NCBI GenBank assembly: GCA_902779165.1
Contig: CACZAN010000012.1
Coordinates: 40,814 to 104,813, forward strand
DNA: 64,000 nt
Reading direction: 5' to 3'
Source of the DNA: an uncultured Bacteroidales bacterium
Lineage (GTDB): Bacteria; Bacteroidota; Bacteroidia; Bacteroidales; Bacteroidaceae
Within the stretch, counting starts at the first letter, position 1; each line of letters begins with the position of its first letter. The notes beneath the pieces are model-generated. The model was not told the origin of the DNA, searched no databases, and saw only the letters and a list, made by a program, of their open reading frames with translations. The translations under genes were made by a program, and so were the position numbers. Of the stretch, positions 36,595 to 45,998 are shown one piece after another.

Positions 36595-37137
36595 ATGGTT
36601 TATTTATTTTTTGCCACTGGCACTGAAGAGCTGGAAGCTCTTGGTACTGCCGACATCATCCGCCGTGCAGGTCTCGACCTGCAAATTGTATCTATCACTG
36701 GTGAGCGCATTGTAACAGGTGCTCACGGTATTCGCGTTGAGACCGATGCTCTCCTCAATGACATCGACTTCTTCGATGCCGACCTGCTCGTTCTTCCCGG
36801 TGGAATGCCTGGAGCTTCGAACTTCGCCGCATGTGCAGATCTCTGTGAGCGCATTCGCGATCATGCTTACCTCGGTCGTCCTGTCGCTGCAATCTGTGCA
36901 GCCCCTCTCGTTCTTGGTCGTTTGGGCCTTCTCGAAGGAAAGCGCGCCACCTGTTACCCCGGTTTCGAAGGGGAACTGACGGGTGCAACTTGTACAGGTG
37001 CTCTCGTGGAGCAGGACGGACAGATTATCACAGGCAAAGGTCCAGCCGCAGTCTTTGAATTCGGCTATACGATCGTGGCCCATATGAAAGACCAGCAGAC
37101 TGCTGATGCCTTGAGTCATGGAATGCTTTATAAGTAA
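36595..37137 (+). CDS. DJ-1/PfpI family protein
   Basis: 180 residues from the ATG at 36595, which gives the family start [20 protein letters not shown]. The conserved nucleophile-elbow cysteine is C101 in [11 protein letters not shown], with [10 protein letters not shown] before it and [15 protein letters not shown] near the end. The family includes redox sensors and deglycases, and in bacteria also YajL and ThiJ; a thiamine-synthesis role is not supported. It follows pdxJ on what looks like the same message. Confidence 0.85.
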   Translation: MVYLFFATGTEELEALGTADIIRRAGLDLQIVSITGERIVTGAHGIRVETDALLNDIDFFDADLLVLPGGMPGASNFAACADLCERIRDHAYLGRPVAAICAAPLVLGRLGLLEGKRATCYPGFEGELTGATCTGALVEQDGQIITGKGPAAVFEFGYTIVAHMKDQQTADALSHGMLYK

Positions 37138-37140
37138 AGA

Positions 37141-37176
37141 CCTACCCCTCACTACTTTGTAAGGAGAGAGCGGTCC
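37141..37176. repeat. GC-rich palindromic repeat upstream of ispD
   Basis: CCTACCCCTCACTACTTTGT is followed by AAGGAGAGAGCGGTCC, a somewhat degenerate copy in the DJ-1/ispD gap. Confidence 0.45.
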
Positions 37177-37193
37177 CTTACAAGAAAGAAACA

Positions 37194-37967
37194 ATGGGTG
37201 AATTAAGTACGTCCTCTCAGAAGGATTCTTCTCCCATCCCGTTAAGGGAGGAGGAAAAGTCTGTTATCATCGTTGCCGGAGGCAAGGGGTTGCGCATGGG
37301 CACAGACCTGCCCAAACAGTTCCTGCCAATTGGCGGAAGACCCGTTTTGATGCGCACGCTCGAAGCTTTCGAGCGTGCCATTCCTGGTATCCGTATCATC
37401 CTTGTGCTCCCTGCCGACCAACAGGATTTCTGGCGTGAGCTTTGCCTCCACAATTCCTTCACCCTCCCTCATACCATCGCTACAGGTGGCGAGACTCGTT
37501 TCCATAGTGTAAAGAATGGGTTGAACAGCCTCTCGCCCGACTCCTCTTCTGTTAGGGAAGAGGGTTGGGTTGCTGTCCACGATGGTGTGCGTCCCTTTGT
37601 CTCTGCAGATGTCATTCGCCGTTGTTTTGATGTTGCCCGCGAACATGGTGCCGCTGTCCCCGTGGTTCCCGTTGTCGAAACCTTGCGCGAGCTTGTTCCT
37701 CAAGCACAAACTCTGGGGGCGTCGTCGACTGTCGACCGTTCTCTCTATCGCTTAGTACAGACACCGCAGACGTTCCAGCTGCAGCTCCTTCTGCGAGCTT
37801 ACGAGCAGCCTTACCGCGATGCCTTCACCGATGACGCTTCTGTCGTCGAGGCTCTTGGCCATCCTATCACCCTCGTTGAGGGCAATCGCGAGAACATAAA
37901 GATTACAACTCCTTTCGACCTCGCTGTTGCGGAGGCACTTATTTCTGCACCTCTTTCAGCTGTCTGA
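37194..37967 (+). CDS. ispD: 2-C-methyl-D-erythritol 4-phosphate cytidylyltransferase
   Basis: 257 residues, about 25 more than is usual. It transfers CMP to methylerythritol phosphate in the MEP pathway started by Dxs. The CTP-binding loop [20 protein letters not shown] is at residues 24-43, with [11 protein letters not shown] and [13 protein letters not shown] further on. The extra length is at the N-terminus (about 20 residues before the first strand) and in the loop at about 111-126; both coincide with GC-rich palindromic repeats. The last 29 bases overlap the convergent GH127 gene. Confidence 0.93.
   Translation: MGELSTSSQKDSSPIPLREEEKSVIIVAGGKGLRMGTDLPKQFLPIGGRPVLMRTLEAFERAIPGIRIILVLPADQQDFWRELCLHNSFTLPHTIATGGETRFHSVKNGLNSLSPDSSSVREEGWVAVHDGVRPFVSADVIRRCFDVAREHGAAVPVVPVVETLRELVPQAQTLGASSTVDRSLYRLVQTPQTFQLQLLLRAYEQPYRDAFTDDASVVEALGHPITLVEGNRENIKITTPFDLAVAEALISAPLSAV
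37229..37258. repeat. GC-rich palindromic repeat inside the 5' end of ispD
   Basis: TTCTCCCATCCCGTTAAGGG followed by AGGAGGAAAA. It is translated as [10 protein letters not shown] immediately before the first beta strand of IspD. Confidence 0.6.
37528..37571. repeat. GC-rich palindromic repeat inside ispD
   Basis: CCTCTCGCCCGACTCCTCTT, then CTGTT, then AGGGAAGAGGGTTGGG. It is translated as [12 protein letters not shown] in the loop before the VAVHDGVRP strand. Confidence 0.6.
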
Positions 37968-40839
37968 CGGCACGGTCGATCATGTCCTGGGTGCCGCTGC
38001 CGTCGCTGACATATTTCACCACCATCTCTGCATATTCAATGGCCTCGCGCAGTTTGGCGCTGGGGCTAGACTGTTCGCGTGCTGTCGTCAGCAGCGGCAG
38101 CAGTTCATCGAGGTCTTCCAACTCTGGCAGGTTGCCTGGTCGCATCGTGTTGAGGGCAGCATTCAGTTCTGTCGTCATTGCATCAATGGCCTCCTGGCTT
38201 TGACTGCGTTCTGCGTCGTCATAAAGAGCGCGGGCGCGATCGAATTGTTCCATCAGTCGGGCGAATCCGTGTTTGGCCCAGGGGGCATACTCCGGCACTT
38301 TTACTTCCATCTCATTCCATCTGTTCTGAGCATCGCGACGGCTGCGTGCCAGCTGCATAGCTTCCTTCAGTCGGCTGTCGTCTACTCCGCCTTCAGTTGC
38401 CTCGCCTTCTACTGGCATCGGCTCACCTGGCAGCAGGATACGGAAGTAATGCGTGACGTGGCGATCGGCTGCGTAGTCGGGGATGAACTGATAATTTAAA
38501 AGTGAGAATTGAGGACCTGAGGCAGAGGAATGCGCGGCAGCATAATTTTGAATTTTCAAATTTGAAATCTCAATAAGATTAATAGTTGCCTCGTCCCACG
38601 TCTTGATTCCTTGTGCTGCCATTACCAATGGTCCGTTCATCAGCGCGCCGCACCATTCTGGCTTGAAACGTGTCTTCGGTTCGTTCTTTCCCGTGGCTGC
38701 CACCTCCATTTTATCGGGACCGAAGTCAAGGTGGCGGGTGTAGGGCATGATGATCTCCACCTTATCATCTTTCTTCCATCGGCGTAGCGGCAGAGTGACA
38801 TAGCTGCATGGTTGGTAGCGTTGACTAATGCTCTCGCCATTAACTTTGATGTCGAATCCTTCGGTTGCCCAGTAGGGAACGCGCAGTTTCAGCACAAAGG
38901 GCTTCTTGGCTTCGGGGAAGGTGAGGGTGCTGCGTTCTGCGGGCCATTCGCAATCCTGCTCTATGGTTACTTGCTTGGCATCCCAACGAGCCGTCGTCGG
39001 CAGATAGAGTCCCACCCACAGCGTGTCGCCGCCCGTGAAGTAAGCTGCTTCCTGGTATTTCACATGATTCTCCACTCCAGTGCCACCGCAGCAGGTCGAC
39101 TGTGGTGTCTCGTTGCCCCAAGGCTTCGAGGCATTCAGTCCCACTGCGTACTGATAGAGTACGGCATAGTGGTTGTAGTTCAGCGAGCCGATGAGCTGGT
39201 TGTAGAGAACTCGCTCGTAGTAGTCCATGTAGCGGGCATCATTTGGCTGGAAACAGTTGAGGTCCTTCGTCAGCTTCGCCAGATTATAGGCGCAGCATGT
39301 CTCGTTCAGTGTGGGCTCCGGATAGGTGGAGCGGTCGCGCCAGTCAGTACCTACGTTTGTACACATCGAGAGGATTTGGGTGTAGGGTTGGCGAAACATC
39401 TCGCCGTTGCCCACGCCTCCCATCGCATAGCGGTAGCGTCCCTGTATCATCGTCCAGAAGTTTTGGGCGAGGTTGTAATAGTATGGATTAGCGTTGCCGC
39501 GATAAGCTCGCAGGGCTCCTGTCACCATAGGTATATGTTGGTTGGCATGACGTGTGCGGATGGCATCCACGTTCTTCGACAGCGGTGTGAAGAACGCAGG
39601 ACTGTCAAAATATGTAGCGGCCTCCAGCAGGTGCGCGCGTTCATCTTTATTACTTACCATTTCTGAGAGGCGTGCCAGCGCTTCTGCCATCCCGCCCACT
39701 TCGCCGGCAATATACATATTCCACATCTCATAGCGGTTGCCTGGGCGTGCGCGTCGTTCTTCCTGAGTTCCCTCGCTCTGTACATAAGTACGGTAGTGCA
39801 GGCGGTTCCACACCCATAGTCCCATATCTTTTGCAATAAGCAGTGCCTTCTTTGCTATCTCCTTGTCTTCGATGTAGTTGGCGATATCGATGAGTCCTGC
39901 CAACTGCTTGTGTACGCTGTAGTATGGAGCCCACACCCACTGTTCGTTGTTGTAGGCGCGATACATCTCTATCAGCGCGCAGTGTTGTGCGGGTATGGCG
40001 TTGAGGTAACCGTAGCCGTAGTGAGCGTAGTCCTGCTTATAGGTGTTGAAGTCTGCCCACGTGCCTTTCATCTCGCGCAACTCCGCTTCGGGCGCGAAGT
40101 CGCGTGCTTCCCAGTAGCGTCCCAAGTTCTTGTCATAGACGAAAGTTCGCTCCTGACAGGCGCGCAGTTCGTTCACCATAAGCCTGATATTCTCCTTCAG
40201 CTGTGCTTTCTTAGCTGCATCTGTACATGAGGCGTAGGCCATAGCCATTGCACTCATATAATGTCCGCTGCCGTGTCCCTTCAACTTCGTGGTGGGTGAA
40301 TCCCATCCGTCGGCTACAGGATAACCGTCAGTTGGCAGTCCGTAGGTGTCGCGGTAGTTATAGAGCTGTTGCTTGACATCTAAGGATAACAGTTGGTCGA
40401 TGTCCATCTCGCGGTTATGCGTCAGGCGATTATCCCCGTGGATGCTCACTTTATTCAGCGGAAGCGGTTCGGCAATGGGGGTGGCAGTGGGCGTTGCATA
40501 ACCGGCACTGACCACCTGCACTTGTGCCGTCACCGGGAATCCTTGTGTTGTCGTGTTGTCGCCGATGATATATCCTTTGACCTCATAGCTCTTTCCCACG
40601 GGATTTTGGCTGGCGTCGGCCTGTGCTTGCTCAGTAGCGGGTGCAGCGTTGGTCCATCGCACCTGCCGGTATTCCTTCGTACCGTCGCTGTAGGTCACCC
40701 ACAGCTGGTAGGGTAGGCGAGGTGCAGTACCCACAGGAGCCTCCACTTTTACAGCCTCAGTGGTTTGGATCGTTCTGTACTCTTGAGCTTGCAGACTGGC
40801 ACTTGCCAGCATCAGCAAAGATGCAAATAATGCCTTCAT
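37939..40839 (-). CDS. GH127-type beta-L-arabinofuranosidase (DUF1680)
   Basis: 966 residues with a signal peptide ([19 protein letters not shown]). An Ig-like domain precedes the enzyme (about 25-105, [21 protein letters not shown]). The catalytic (alpha/alpha)6 barrel shows [28 protein letters not shown] and [15 protein letters not shown]127 enzymes use a zinc-bound cysteine nucleophile and a glutamate, and both motifs are present. They remove beta-L-arabinofuranose from plant glycans or glycoproteins. An AT-rich insert-like segment (38489-38580) interrupts the C-terminal part. It has its own promoter and overlaps ispD at the 3' end. Confidence 0.9.
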   Translation of the reverse strand: MKALFASLLMLASASLQAQEYRTIQTTEAVKVEAPVGTAPRLPYQLWVTYSDGTKEYRQVRWTNAAPATEQAQADASQNPVGKSYEVKGYIIGDNTTTQGFPVTAQVQVVSAGYATPTATPIAEPLPLNKVSIHGDNRLTHNREMDIDQLLSLDVKQQLYNYRDTYGLPTDGYPVADGWDSPTTKLKGHGSGHYMSAMAMAYASCTDAAKKAQLKENIRLMVNELRACQERTFVYDKNLGRYWEARDFAPEAELREMKGTWADFNTYKQDYAHYGYGYLNAIPAQHCALIEMYRAYNNEQWVWAPYYSVHKQLAGLIDIANYIEDKEIAKKALLIAKDMGLWVWNRLHYRTYVQSEGTQEERRARPGNRYEMWNMYIAGEVGGMAEALARLSEMVSNKDERAHLLEAATYFDSPAFFTPLSKNVDAIRTRHANQHIPMVTGALRAYRGNANPYYYNLAQNFWTMIQGRYRYAMGGVGNGEMFRQPYTQILSMCTNVGTDWRDRSTYPEPTLNETCCAYNLAKLTKDLNCFQPNDARYMDYYERVLYNQLIGSLNYNHYAVLYQYAVGLNASKPWGNETPQSTCCGGTGVENHVKYQEAAYFTGGDTLWVGLYLPTTARWDAKQVTIEQDCEWPAERSTLTFPEAKKPFVLKLRVPYWATEGFDIKVNGESISQRYQPCSYVTLPLRRWKKDDKVEIIMPYTRHLDFGPDKMEVAATGKNEPKTRFKPEWCGALMNGPLVMAAQGIKTWDEATINLIEISNLKIQNYAAAHSSASGPQFSLLNYQFIPDYAADRHVTHYFRILLPGEPMPVEGEATEGGVDDSRLKEAMQLARSRRDAQNRWNEMEVKVPEYAPWAKHGFARLMEQFDRARALYDDAERSQSQEAIDAMTTELNAALNTMRPGNLPELEDLDELLPLLTTAREQSSPSAKLREAIEYAEMVVKYVSDGSGTQDMIDRAVRQLKEVQK
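38489..38580. repeat. AT-rich insert-like segment within GH127
   Basis: Two AT-rich blocks (38489-38515, containing ATAATTTAAAAGTGAGAATT, and 38541-38580, containing AATTTTGAATTTTCAAATTT) flank a GC-rich centre. They are translated as LKIQNYAAA and FSLLNYQF in a gene that is otherwise GC-balanced. Confidence 0.5.
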
Positions 40840-40867
40840 TTGTCGAATTATTAGAGTTTCTTGGCGA

Positions 40868-40875
40868 CAAAGGTA
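40868..40875 (-). promoter_or_regulatory. -7 element (TACCTTTG) of the GH127 gene
   Basis: Located 28 bases before the ATG on the minus strand, in the 72-bp gap after the permease gene. Confidence 0.6.
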
Positions 40876-40911
40876 GGCATTATTTGCGACTTTTCGTTCA
40901 AAAAGGACAAA

Positions 40912-42288
40912 TTATTTCATTCTTGAAGCTTCATAACCGTAACTTTTCAACTGATTAATGAGTTCTTCAGTGTCGTGAGGGCCTACAACAATGGCTTCTC
41001 CGTCGACAAGGCAGACTTCCACATCTTCTACTCCTTCCACACTGCGGATGGCTCGTTCTACGTTTGCCTTACAGTGGTTGCACGACATACCATGAACTGA
41101 GTATTTAACTTGGCTGTGGTGCTTATGGGGTTCATGGGACTCATGAGCCTCGTGGTTTCCATGTCCCTCATTTTCGCAGCAACATCCATGACCGTGATGA
41201 GCCTGCCAGAACGCATTCGCCAGCAGTACCACCAGCACGGCCATCCAAACCCATTCCATCATGCTCAACCCGTGTGTGCATTCGTCTCCCATAGTGGCGA
41301 AACCTGCCTGTACGGAGAACCACTCCTGAGGCAGCAGGTAGTCGATACCTAATCCGAAAACGATGGCTCCGATGATGATCGAGAGCAGGTACATCCACAG
41401 TGTGCGTTTGCCAAAGACTTTGCCGATGACCAGCATCGATGCGGAGTTTACGGCCGGACCTGCCATCAGCAGCACCAGAGCAGCGCCAGGCGTCAGCCCC
41501 TTAGCCATCAGCGATACGGCAATCGGAATAGAACCTGTAGCGCAGACATACATAGGAATAGCTATCGCCAACACAATCAACATGTTCAGCAGTTTGTATT
41601 CGTGCAGCGCTGCCAGCCACTCATTTGGCACCGCCACCGTGATCAGTGCTGCAATCAGCAGTCCCACTATCAGCCATTTCCCCACATCCTGCATCATCTC
41701 CACGAAGGCGTAGTCGAGTGCCCCTTTCATTTTGCCCCAGAAGCCTTCGGCCTCATGTTCTTCATGATTGCAGCAGTGTTCGTGGGAGTGGTTGTCGTGC
41801 TTATGTTCATGGGTCTTATGGGCCTCATGATGACAACTGCAGAGTTCCTCCTCACGGTCCTCGTTGAATGTTTCTTCCCCACTTTTGTTTACCAGCCATC
41901 CTCCAAATAATGCTGTGAACAGTGCGGCTATCGGCCGAACGATGGCAAATGGCAGGCCCATTAATGAGTAGGTGGCGGCGATGCTGTCTACTCCGGTCTG
42001 AGGTGTGGCGATGAGAAAACTGGTGCAAGCGCCGTGGCTGGCTCCTTCCTTGCGCAGTCCCACCGCTGTAGGTATCACGCCACAGGAACATAGTGGCAAC
42101 GGCACACCGATAGCGGCAGCCTTCACGACACTTTTCATGTTGTTCGGTGCCAAGTGTTTGGAATAAAGATTCTTCGGAACAAACGTTCGCAACAGTCCTG
42201 CAATCAGGAATCCCAATAGCAGGTAGGGGGCCATTTCCGCCGTCATCATGACCAGCGCATCCCAGTAGTCTTCGAGCAATGTAATCAT
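40912..42288 (-). CDS. metal-efflux permease with C-terminal HMA domain
   Basis: 458 residues. Two bundles of transmembrane helices (about 15-145 and 190-345) contain the COG0701-type repeats GVPLPLCSCGVIPTAVGLRKEG and AIPMYVCATGSIPIAVSLMAKG. They are separated by a His/Cys-rich loop (CSCHHEAHKTHEHKHDNHSH). A second His-rich stretch precedes a heavy-metal-associated domain (about 385-458) with GMSCNHCKANVERAIRSVEG. The layout matches the SO_0444-type Cu/Zn efflux permeases. Metal export across the inner membrane is inferred; the ion is uncertain. It is monocistronic behind its own promoter. Confidence 0.85.
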   Translation of the reverse strand: MITLLEDYWDALVMMTAEMAPYLLLGFLIAGLLRTFVPKNLYSKHLAPNNMKSVVKAAAIGVPLPLCSCGVIPTAVGLRKEGASHGACTSFLIATPQTGVDSIAATYSLMGLPFAIVRPIAALFTALFGGWLVNKSGEETFNEDREEELCSCHHEAHKTHEHKHDNHSHEHCCNHEEHEAEGFWGKMKGALDYAFVEMMQDVGKWLIVGLLIAALITVAVPNEWLAALHEYKLLNMLIVLAIAIPMYVCATGSIPIAVSLMAKGLTPGAALVLLMAGPAVNSASMLVIGKVFGKRTLWMYLLSIIIGAIVFGLGIDYLLPQEWFSVQAGFATMGDECTHGLSMMEWVWMAVLVVLLANAFWQAHHGHGCCCENEGHGNHEAHESHEPHKHHSQVKYSVHGMSCNHCKANVERAIRSVEGVEDVEVCLVDGEAIVVGPHDTEELINQLKSYGYEASRMK

Positions 42289-42320
42289 ACTATAATGGTG
42301 TTATTGTTCTTTTTCGGCTG

Positions 42321-42328
42321 CAAAGGTA
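42321..42328 (-). promoter_or_regulatory. -7 element (TACCTTTG) of the metal permease gene
   Basis: Located 32 bases upstream of the ATG on the minus strand, after the GGCTG that often precedes such boxes when read on the plus strand. Confidence 0.6.
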
Positions 42329-42465
42329 CTGCATTCCTCGTGCAACTCAGTTGCAAACTGCCTTTTCAGAAGCAAAATGCAGCGAAAAGACGCCAAAATT
42401 CCCCAAAAACATGATACTATCCACAGTTTTTTCCCTTTTCCCTTTCTACTTTTCACTTTTTTACC

Positions 42466-42473
42466 TACCTTTG
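42466..42473 (+). promoter_or_regulatory. -7 element (TACCTTTG) of tRNA-Ser
   Basis: Located 27 bases before the first base of the mature tRNA, a suitable distance for a short 5' leader. Confidence 0.6.
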
Positions 42474-42500
42474 CACCCGCAAAAACCGATAGCACTATTT

Positions 42501-42591
42501 GGAGAGATGCCAGAGTGACCGATTGGGCCGGACTCGAAATCCGGTGAACGGCTCGTCCGTTCCGGGGGTTTGAATCCCTCTCTCTCCGCCA
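42501..42591 (+). tRNA. tRNA-Ser (anticodon CGA)
   Basis: The acceptor stem GGAGAGA pairs with TCTCTCC. The anticodon loop is CTCGAAA between CCGGA and TCCGG, giving CGA, which reads UCG. A long variable arm (GAACGGCTCGTCCGTTC) is typical of class II tRNAs such as serine. The T loop GTTTGAATC is normal and the CCA end is encoded. No integrase or second copy of the tRNA end is nearby, so no integration at this site is evident. Confidence 0.97.
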
Positions 42592-42594
42592 AAG

Positions 42595-42614
42595 AGGAAG
42601 CCCATGGGCTTCCT
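42595..42614 (+). terminator. terminator of tRNA-Ser
   Basis: A perfect 20-base palindrome, AGGAAGCCCATGGGCTTCCT, begins four bases after the tRNA and is followed by TTCTTCG with a partial T run. Confidence 0.75.
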
Positions 42615-42692
42615 TTCTTCGTCTTATAGCGATTCTTCACATGCCTTTCTTTCTTTTTTTCTCATTTATTTGCTTATCTCGTCAAAAAACAA

Positions 42693-42700
42693 TAATTTTG
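42693..42700 (+). promoter_or_regulatory. -7 element (TAATTTTG) of susC
   Basis: Located 52 bases before the susC ATG, the only good box in the tRNA-susC gap. Confidence 0.55.
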
Positions 42701-42752
42701 CACCAGAATTGAGAAACTATTTGCTTTAAAAACAAAAATCATCTTTTATTTT

Positions 42753-45700
42753 ATGCAGAAAGAAAGACTGCTCCTGACCCTTTTGCTTTGTGCATCGTGG
42801 CTTGCGAGTTTTGCCCAGAATGCTGTCAAGGGCACCGTTAAGGACATTTCCGGTGAGCCACTGATAGGAGTTCATGTTATGTATGATGGCGGTCAGGGTA
42901 CGGTGACCGACATCAATGGAAACTTCAGTGTCGATGTCCCCGCAGGAACAACCCTCAGGTTCTCGTATATCGGCTTCAAGCCTCAGACCCGGAAAGGTTC
43001 TGATAACATGAACATTACACTGGAGGAAGACCATACCACGATGGAAGACGTAGTTGTGGTGGGCTATGGTACGATGAAACGTCGCGACCTGACAGGTGCG
43101 GTCGCTTCTGTCACGGGCGAAAAGCTGGCTGCGAATCCCGTAGCTACTGTGGCAGAAGCCTTGCAGGGTCAGCTGCCTGGCGTGAATGTGATTTCTCAGG
43201 ATGGTCGTCCTGGTGGTTCGATGTCTATCCGCGTTCGTGGCGGTGGTTCTATCACTCAGTCAAATGAGCCTCTTTATGTGGTCGACGGCGTACAAGTGAG
43301 TAGCATTGATGACATAGCAGCTGATAATATTGAGAGCATCGATGTGCTTAAGGATGCAGCCTCGACGGCTATATATGGTGCCCGTGGTGCTAACGGTGTT
43401 ATCCTGATTACGACCAAAGGCGGAAAGGAAGGCCGGGTAACGGTGAAGTACAATATGTACTATCAAATTAAGGCCAAGCCCAGCCAACTTGATGTCATGG
43501 AAGCCTATGACCATGTTTATCACACTTGGAGCTATGCTAAGTCGCAGGGTGACACCTATGCAGACGGAGTTGCCAAGTACTATGGGCTTGGCAGTGCCTA
43601 TGGCAACCATTTGGAAGAGTACAAGAGCCAAAGCTCACATAATTATATGGAGGATGTGCTGCGTACGACTCACGCTTGGAACCATGATGTCTCGCTGAGC
43701 GGCGGCAGCGAGTCGACCAAAGTGTATGCTTCCATTAACTATGCCAACCATGAAGGTGTGCTGGTCAATTCCGGTTTCAAGCGCTTGGGCGCCAATCTGA
43801 AGTTAGCTCAGGATCTTGCCAAAAACCTGAAACTCGACATCGATATCCGTTACAGCGAGATGCAGTTCAAAGGCAACCGCTATGAGTTCGCCACGGAAGC
43901 TTATCGCTGGAAACCTATCGATAATCCTCTGGGTTCAGGAGAAGCTTCAGATTTGGGAATGGGTAGTGCCAGTGCTCAGGACGATTACAATCCTATAAGT
44001 ATTATCAATGACTACGAGAATCTTCGCTATCGCTATCGAATCGGCCTGAACACAGGTCTGACCTGGCAGATCATCAAAGGCCTTACAGCCAAGACCGAGC
44101 TTTACCTGAGCCGTAACTGGAGCAAGTCCCAGCAGTGGGCTGGCGGTAATACCAACGGGCAGAATTATAATGCTGCAACCCTGAACGAAGGCGACGGCAA
44201 CAACACCCGCTGGGATACCACGTTGAGCTATGATGTTCAGGGGCTTGGCGAGAATCACTCGCTGACCGTGATGGCAGGTCATGAAATGTTGTCAAGTCGT
44301 TCGAATGCCGCTCAGATTTATGGCACGACTTATCCCGAGGAGTGGGATTTCAACTGGGCCTTTGGTAACATTGGGGCCACAAAGAACAAGGCTAATGACA
44401 CTTATACTTATACAGACGGGCACCCCGTTCATTCGCTGTCGTGGTTCGGTCGTGCCAATTATTCTTACCTGGGGCGCTATATGCTGACCGCCACCATGCG
44501 TGCTGATGGCAGCTCGAAGTTCACCAAAGGCAACCGCTGGGGCTACTTTCCTGCCGCTGCAGTGGCATGGCGTATCAGTGACGAACCGTTCTTGAAGCGT
44601 GCTCAGCCGTGGCTCGACAACTTGAAGCTGCGTGTTTCGTTAGGTACTTCTGGCAACGACCGTATTGCTTCTGGTTTGACAGAGACGCTGTGGACGACAG
44701 GCACAGCTACCGTCAACGGCGAGAGCATAACCACCTACATGCCCACCTCTACCTTGGGCAATCCAGATCTGAAGTGGGAGACTACTATTTCCCGTAACCT
44801 TGGTCTTGACTTCAGCTTTTGGAATGGTAAATTGCGTGGTAGCATTGATGGCTATTGGAATACGTCGAAGGACGTTCTGATGCTTGTTCCTTGTGACCCT
44901 ACTTCTGGCTTCAGCTTTCAGATGCAGAACATAGCGAAGACCTCTAACAGGGGTGTTGAGCTTGCTCTGAGTTACGAGATTATTCGTCAGAAGGACTGGA
45001 ACCTCAGTTTCGGAATGATCTACAACTTCAACCGCAACAAGGTAGACCAGTTGCAGGAAGGTGTGAGGGCAAGTGCACATACTGGTTGGGGGTCCACGAT
45101 GCGTGTTCCGTTCTATGATTACATTGTGATGGAGGACGAGTCCGTAGGCTTGATTCAGGGTATGCAGAGTGCTGGTTTCTACTCTGTTGATGATTTCGAT
45201 GTGGTAAATGGTGTTTGGACCTTGAAGGCAGGTGTTCCTGACAATGAAATAGGTATGGGGGTCTACAGCAGTCCCTACAAGTTGCCTGATGGCCAGAAGG
45301 CATTCCCAGGTATGGTGAAGTATGCAGACACCGACGGCAATGGTACTATTGATGCTAATGATGCTACGATTATCGGTCACTCGATGCCGAAGCATACGGG
45401 TGGCTTCAACCTCTCCGGCCGCTGGAAGGGCCTCGATTTTGCCGCCAACTTCACCTATCAGATCGGTGGCGATATCTATAACGCCAACGTGATGTCTGAC
45501 ATGATGGGCAACAAGGACAAAAGCCTCGGCTATAACCGTCTGTCCGAAGTCAGCAATACATGGTGCTTCTATGATGTGGATGGTCAGGGTGACCTCGTTG
45601 CTGTCACAGATCCCGATGCCGTCCGTAGGCTCAATGCCAATGCAAAGTATGGTTTTTTGCCGGAATATGGCATTTGTTCCTCAGATTTTATTGAGGATGC

Positions 45701-45962
45701 TTCATTCCTGCGTTTGCAGACTCTGACAGTGGGTTATACCTTCCCGAAGGTTTGGACTCAGCGAATAGGTATCAGCAAAGCCCGTGTCTACTTCACGGCA
45801 GGTAATCTGTTCTGTTTGAAGAAGTATAGCGGACTGGATCCTGACGTTAATGTCAATTCTTCTGCCGACAGCTCTTATTCTGGCTTCCCTACTCCTGGCT
45901 ACGACTATCATTCGTACCCGAAGTCCCGTACATTTACTTTTGGTCTTAACGTGGCATTCTAA
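42753..45962 (+). CDS. susC-like: SusC/RagA-family TonB-linked outer-membrane protein
   Basis: 1069 residues. It has a signal peptide ending SFA-QNA, a carboxypeptidase-like regulatory domain (about 22-100, VKGTVKDISGEPLIGVHVMY), the VVVVGYGTMKRRDLTGAVAS junction, the plug (LQGQLPGVNVISQDGRPGGS, DVLKDAASTAIYGARGANGV) and a 22-strand barrel ending in FTFGLNVAF. It imports oligosaccharides with the SusD-type lid encoded 36 bases downstream. There is no extra STN domain, so it is not of the anti-sigma-coupled type. The glycan is unknown, but GH97, PL11 and GH127 genes nearby point to plant cell-wall sugars. Confidence 0.96.
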   Translation: MQKERLLLTLLLCASWLASFAQNAVKGTVKDISGEPLIGVHVMYDGGQGTVTDINGNFSVDVPAGTTLRFSYIGFKPQTRKGSDNMNITLEEDHTTMEDVVVVGYGTMKRRDLTGAVASVTGEKLAANPVATVAEALQGQLPGVNVISQDGRPGGSMSIRVRGGGSITQSNEPLYVVDGVQVSSIDDIAADNIESIDVLKDAASTAIYGARGANGVILITTKGGKEGRVTVKYNMYYQIKAKPSQLDVMEAYDHVYHTWSYAKSQGDTYADGVAKYYGLGSAYGNHLEEYKSQSSHNYMEDVLRTTHAWNHDVSLSGGSESTKVYASINYANHEGVLVNSGFKRLGANLKLAQDLAKNLKLDIDIRYSEMQFKGNRYEFATEAYRWKPIDNPLGSGEASDLGMGSASAQDDYNPISIINDYENLRYRYRIGLNTGLTWQIIKGLTAKTELYLSRNWSKSQQWAGGNTNGQNYNAATLNEGDGNNTRWDTTLSYDVQGLGENHSLTVMAGHEMLSSRSNAAQIYGTTYPEEWDFNWAFGNIGATKNKANDTYTYTDGHPVHSLSWFGRANYSYLGRYMLTATMRADGSSKFTKGNRWGYFPAAAVAWRISDEPFLKRAQPWLDNLKLRVSLGTSGNDRIASGLTETLWTTGTATVNGESITTYMPTSTLGNPDLKWETTISRNLGLDFSFWNGKLRGSIDGYWNTSKDVLMLVPCDPTSGFSFQMQNIAKTSNRGVELALSYEIIRQKDWNLSFGMIYNFNRNKVDQLQEGVRASAHTGWGSTMRVPFYDYIVMEDESVGLIQGMQSAGFYSVDDFDVVNGVWTLKAGVPDNEIGMGVYSSPYKLPDGQKAFPGMVKYADTDGNGTIDANDATIIGHSMPKHTGGFNLSGRWKGLDFAANFTYQIGGDIYNANVMSDMMGNKDKSLGYNRLSEVSNTWCFYDVDGQGDLVAVTDPDAVRRLNANAKYGFLPEYGICSSDFIEDASFLRLQTLTVGYTFPKVWTQRIGISKARVYFTAGNLFCLKKYSGLDPDVNVNSSADSSYSGFPTPGYDYHSYPKSRTFTFGLNVAF

Positions 45963-45998
45963 TTCATCATCATTCAAAGAAGAAAAAGAAGTAAAACA

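Noticed and set aside
42417-42425. CTATCCACA resembling a DnaA box
   Set aside because: It is a single site with a mismatch in the space before the tRNA, without further boxes.
42501-42752. tRNA-Ser as an integration site for a mobile element
   Set aside because: No integrase, no repeat of the tRNA 3' end and no foreign-looking genes next to it.
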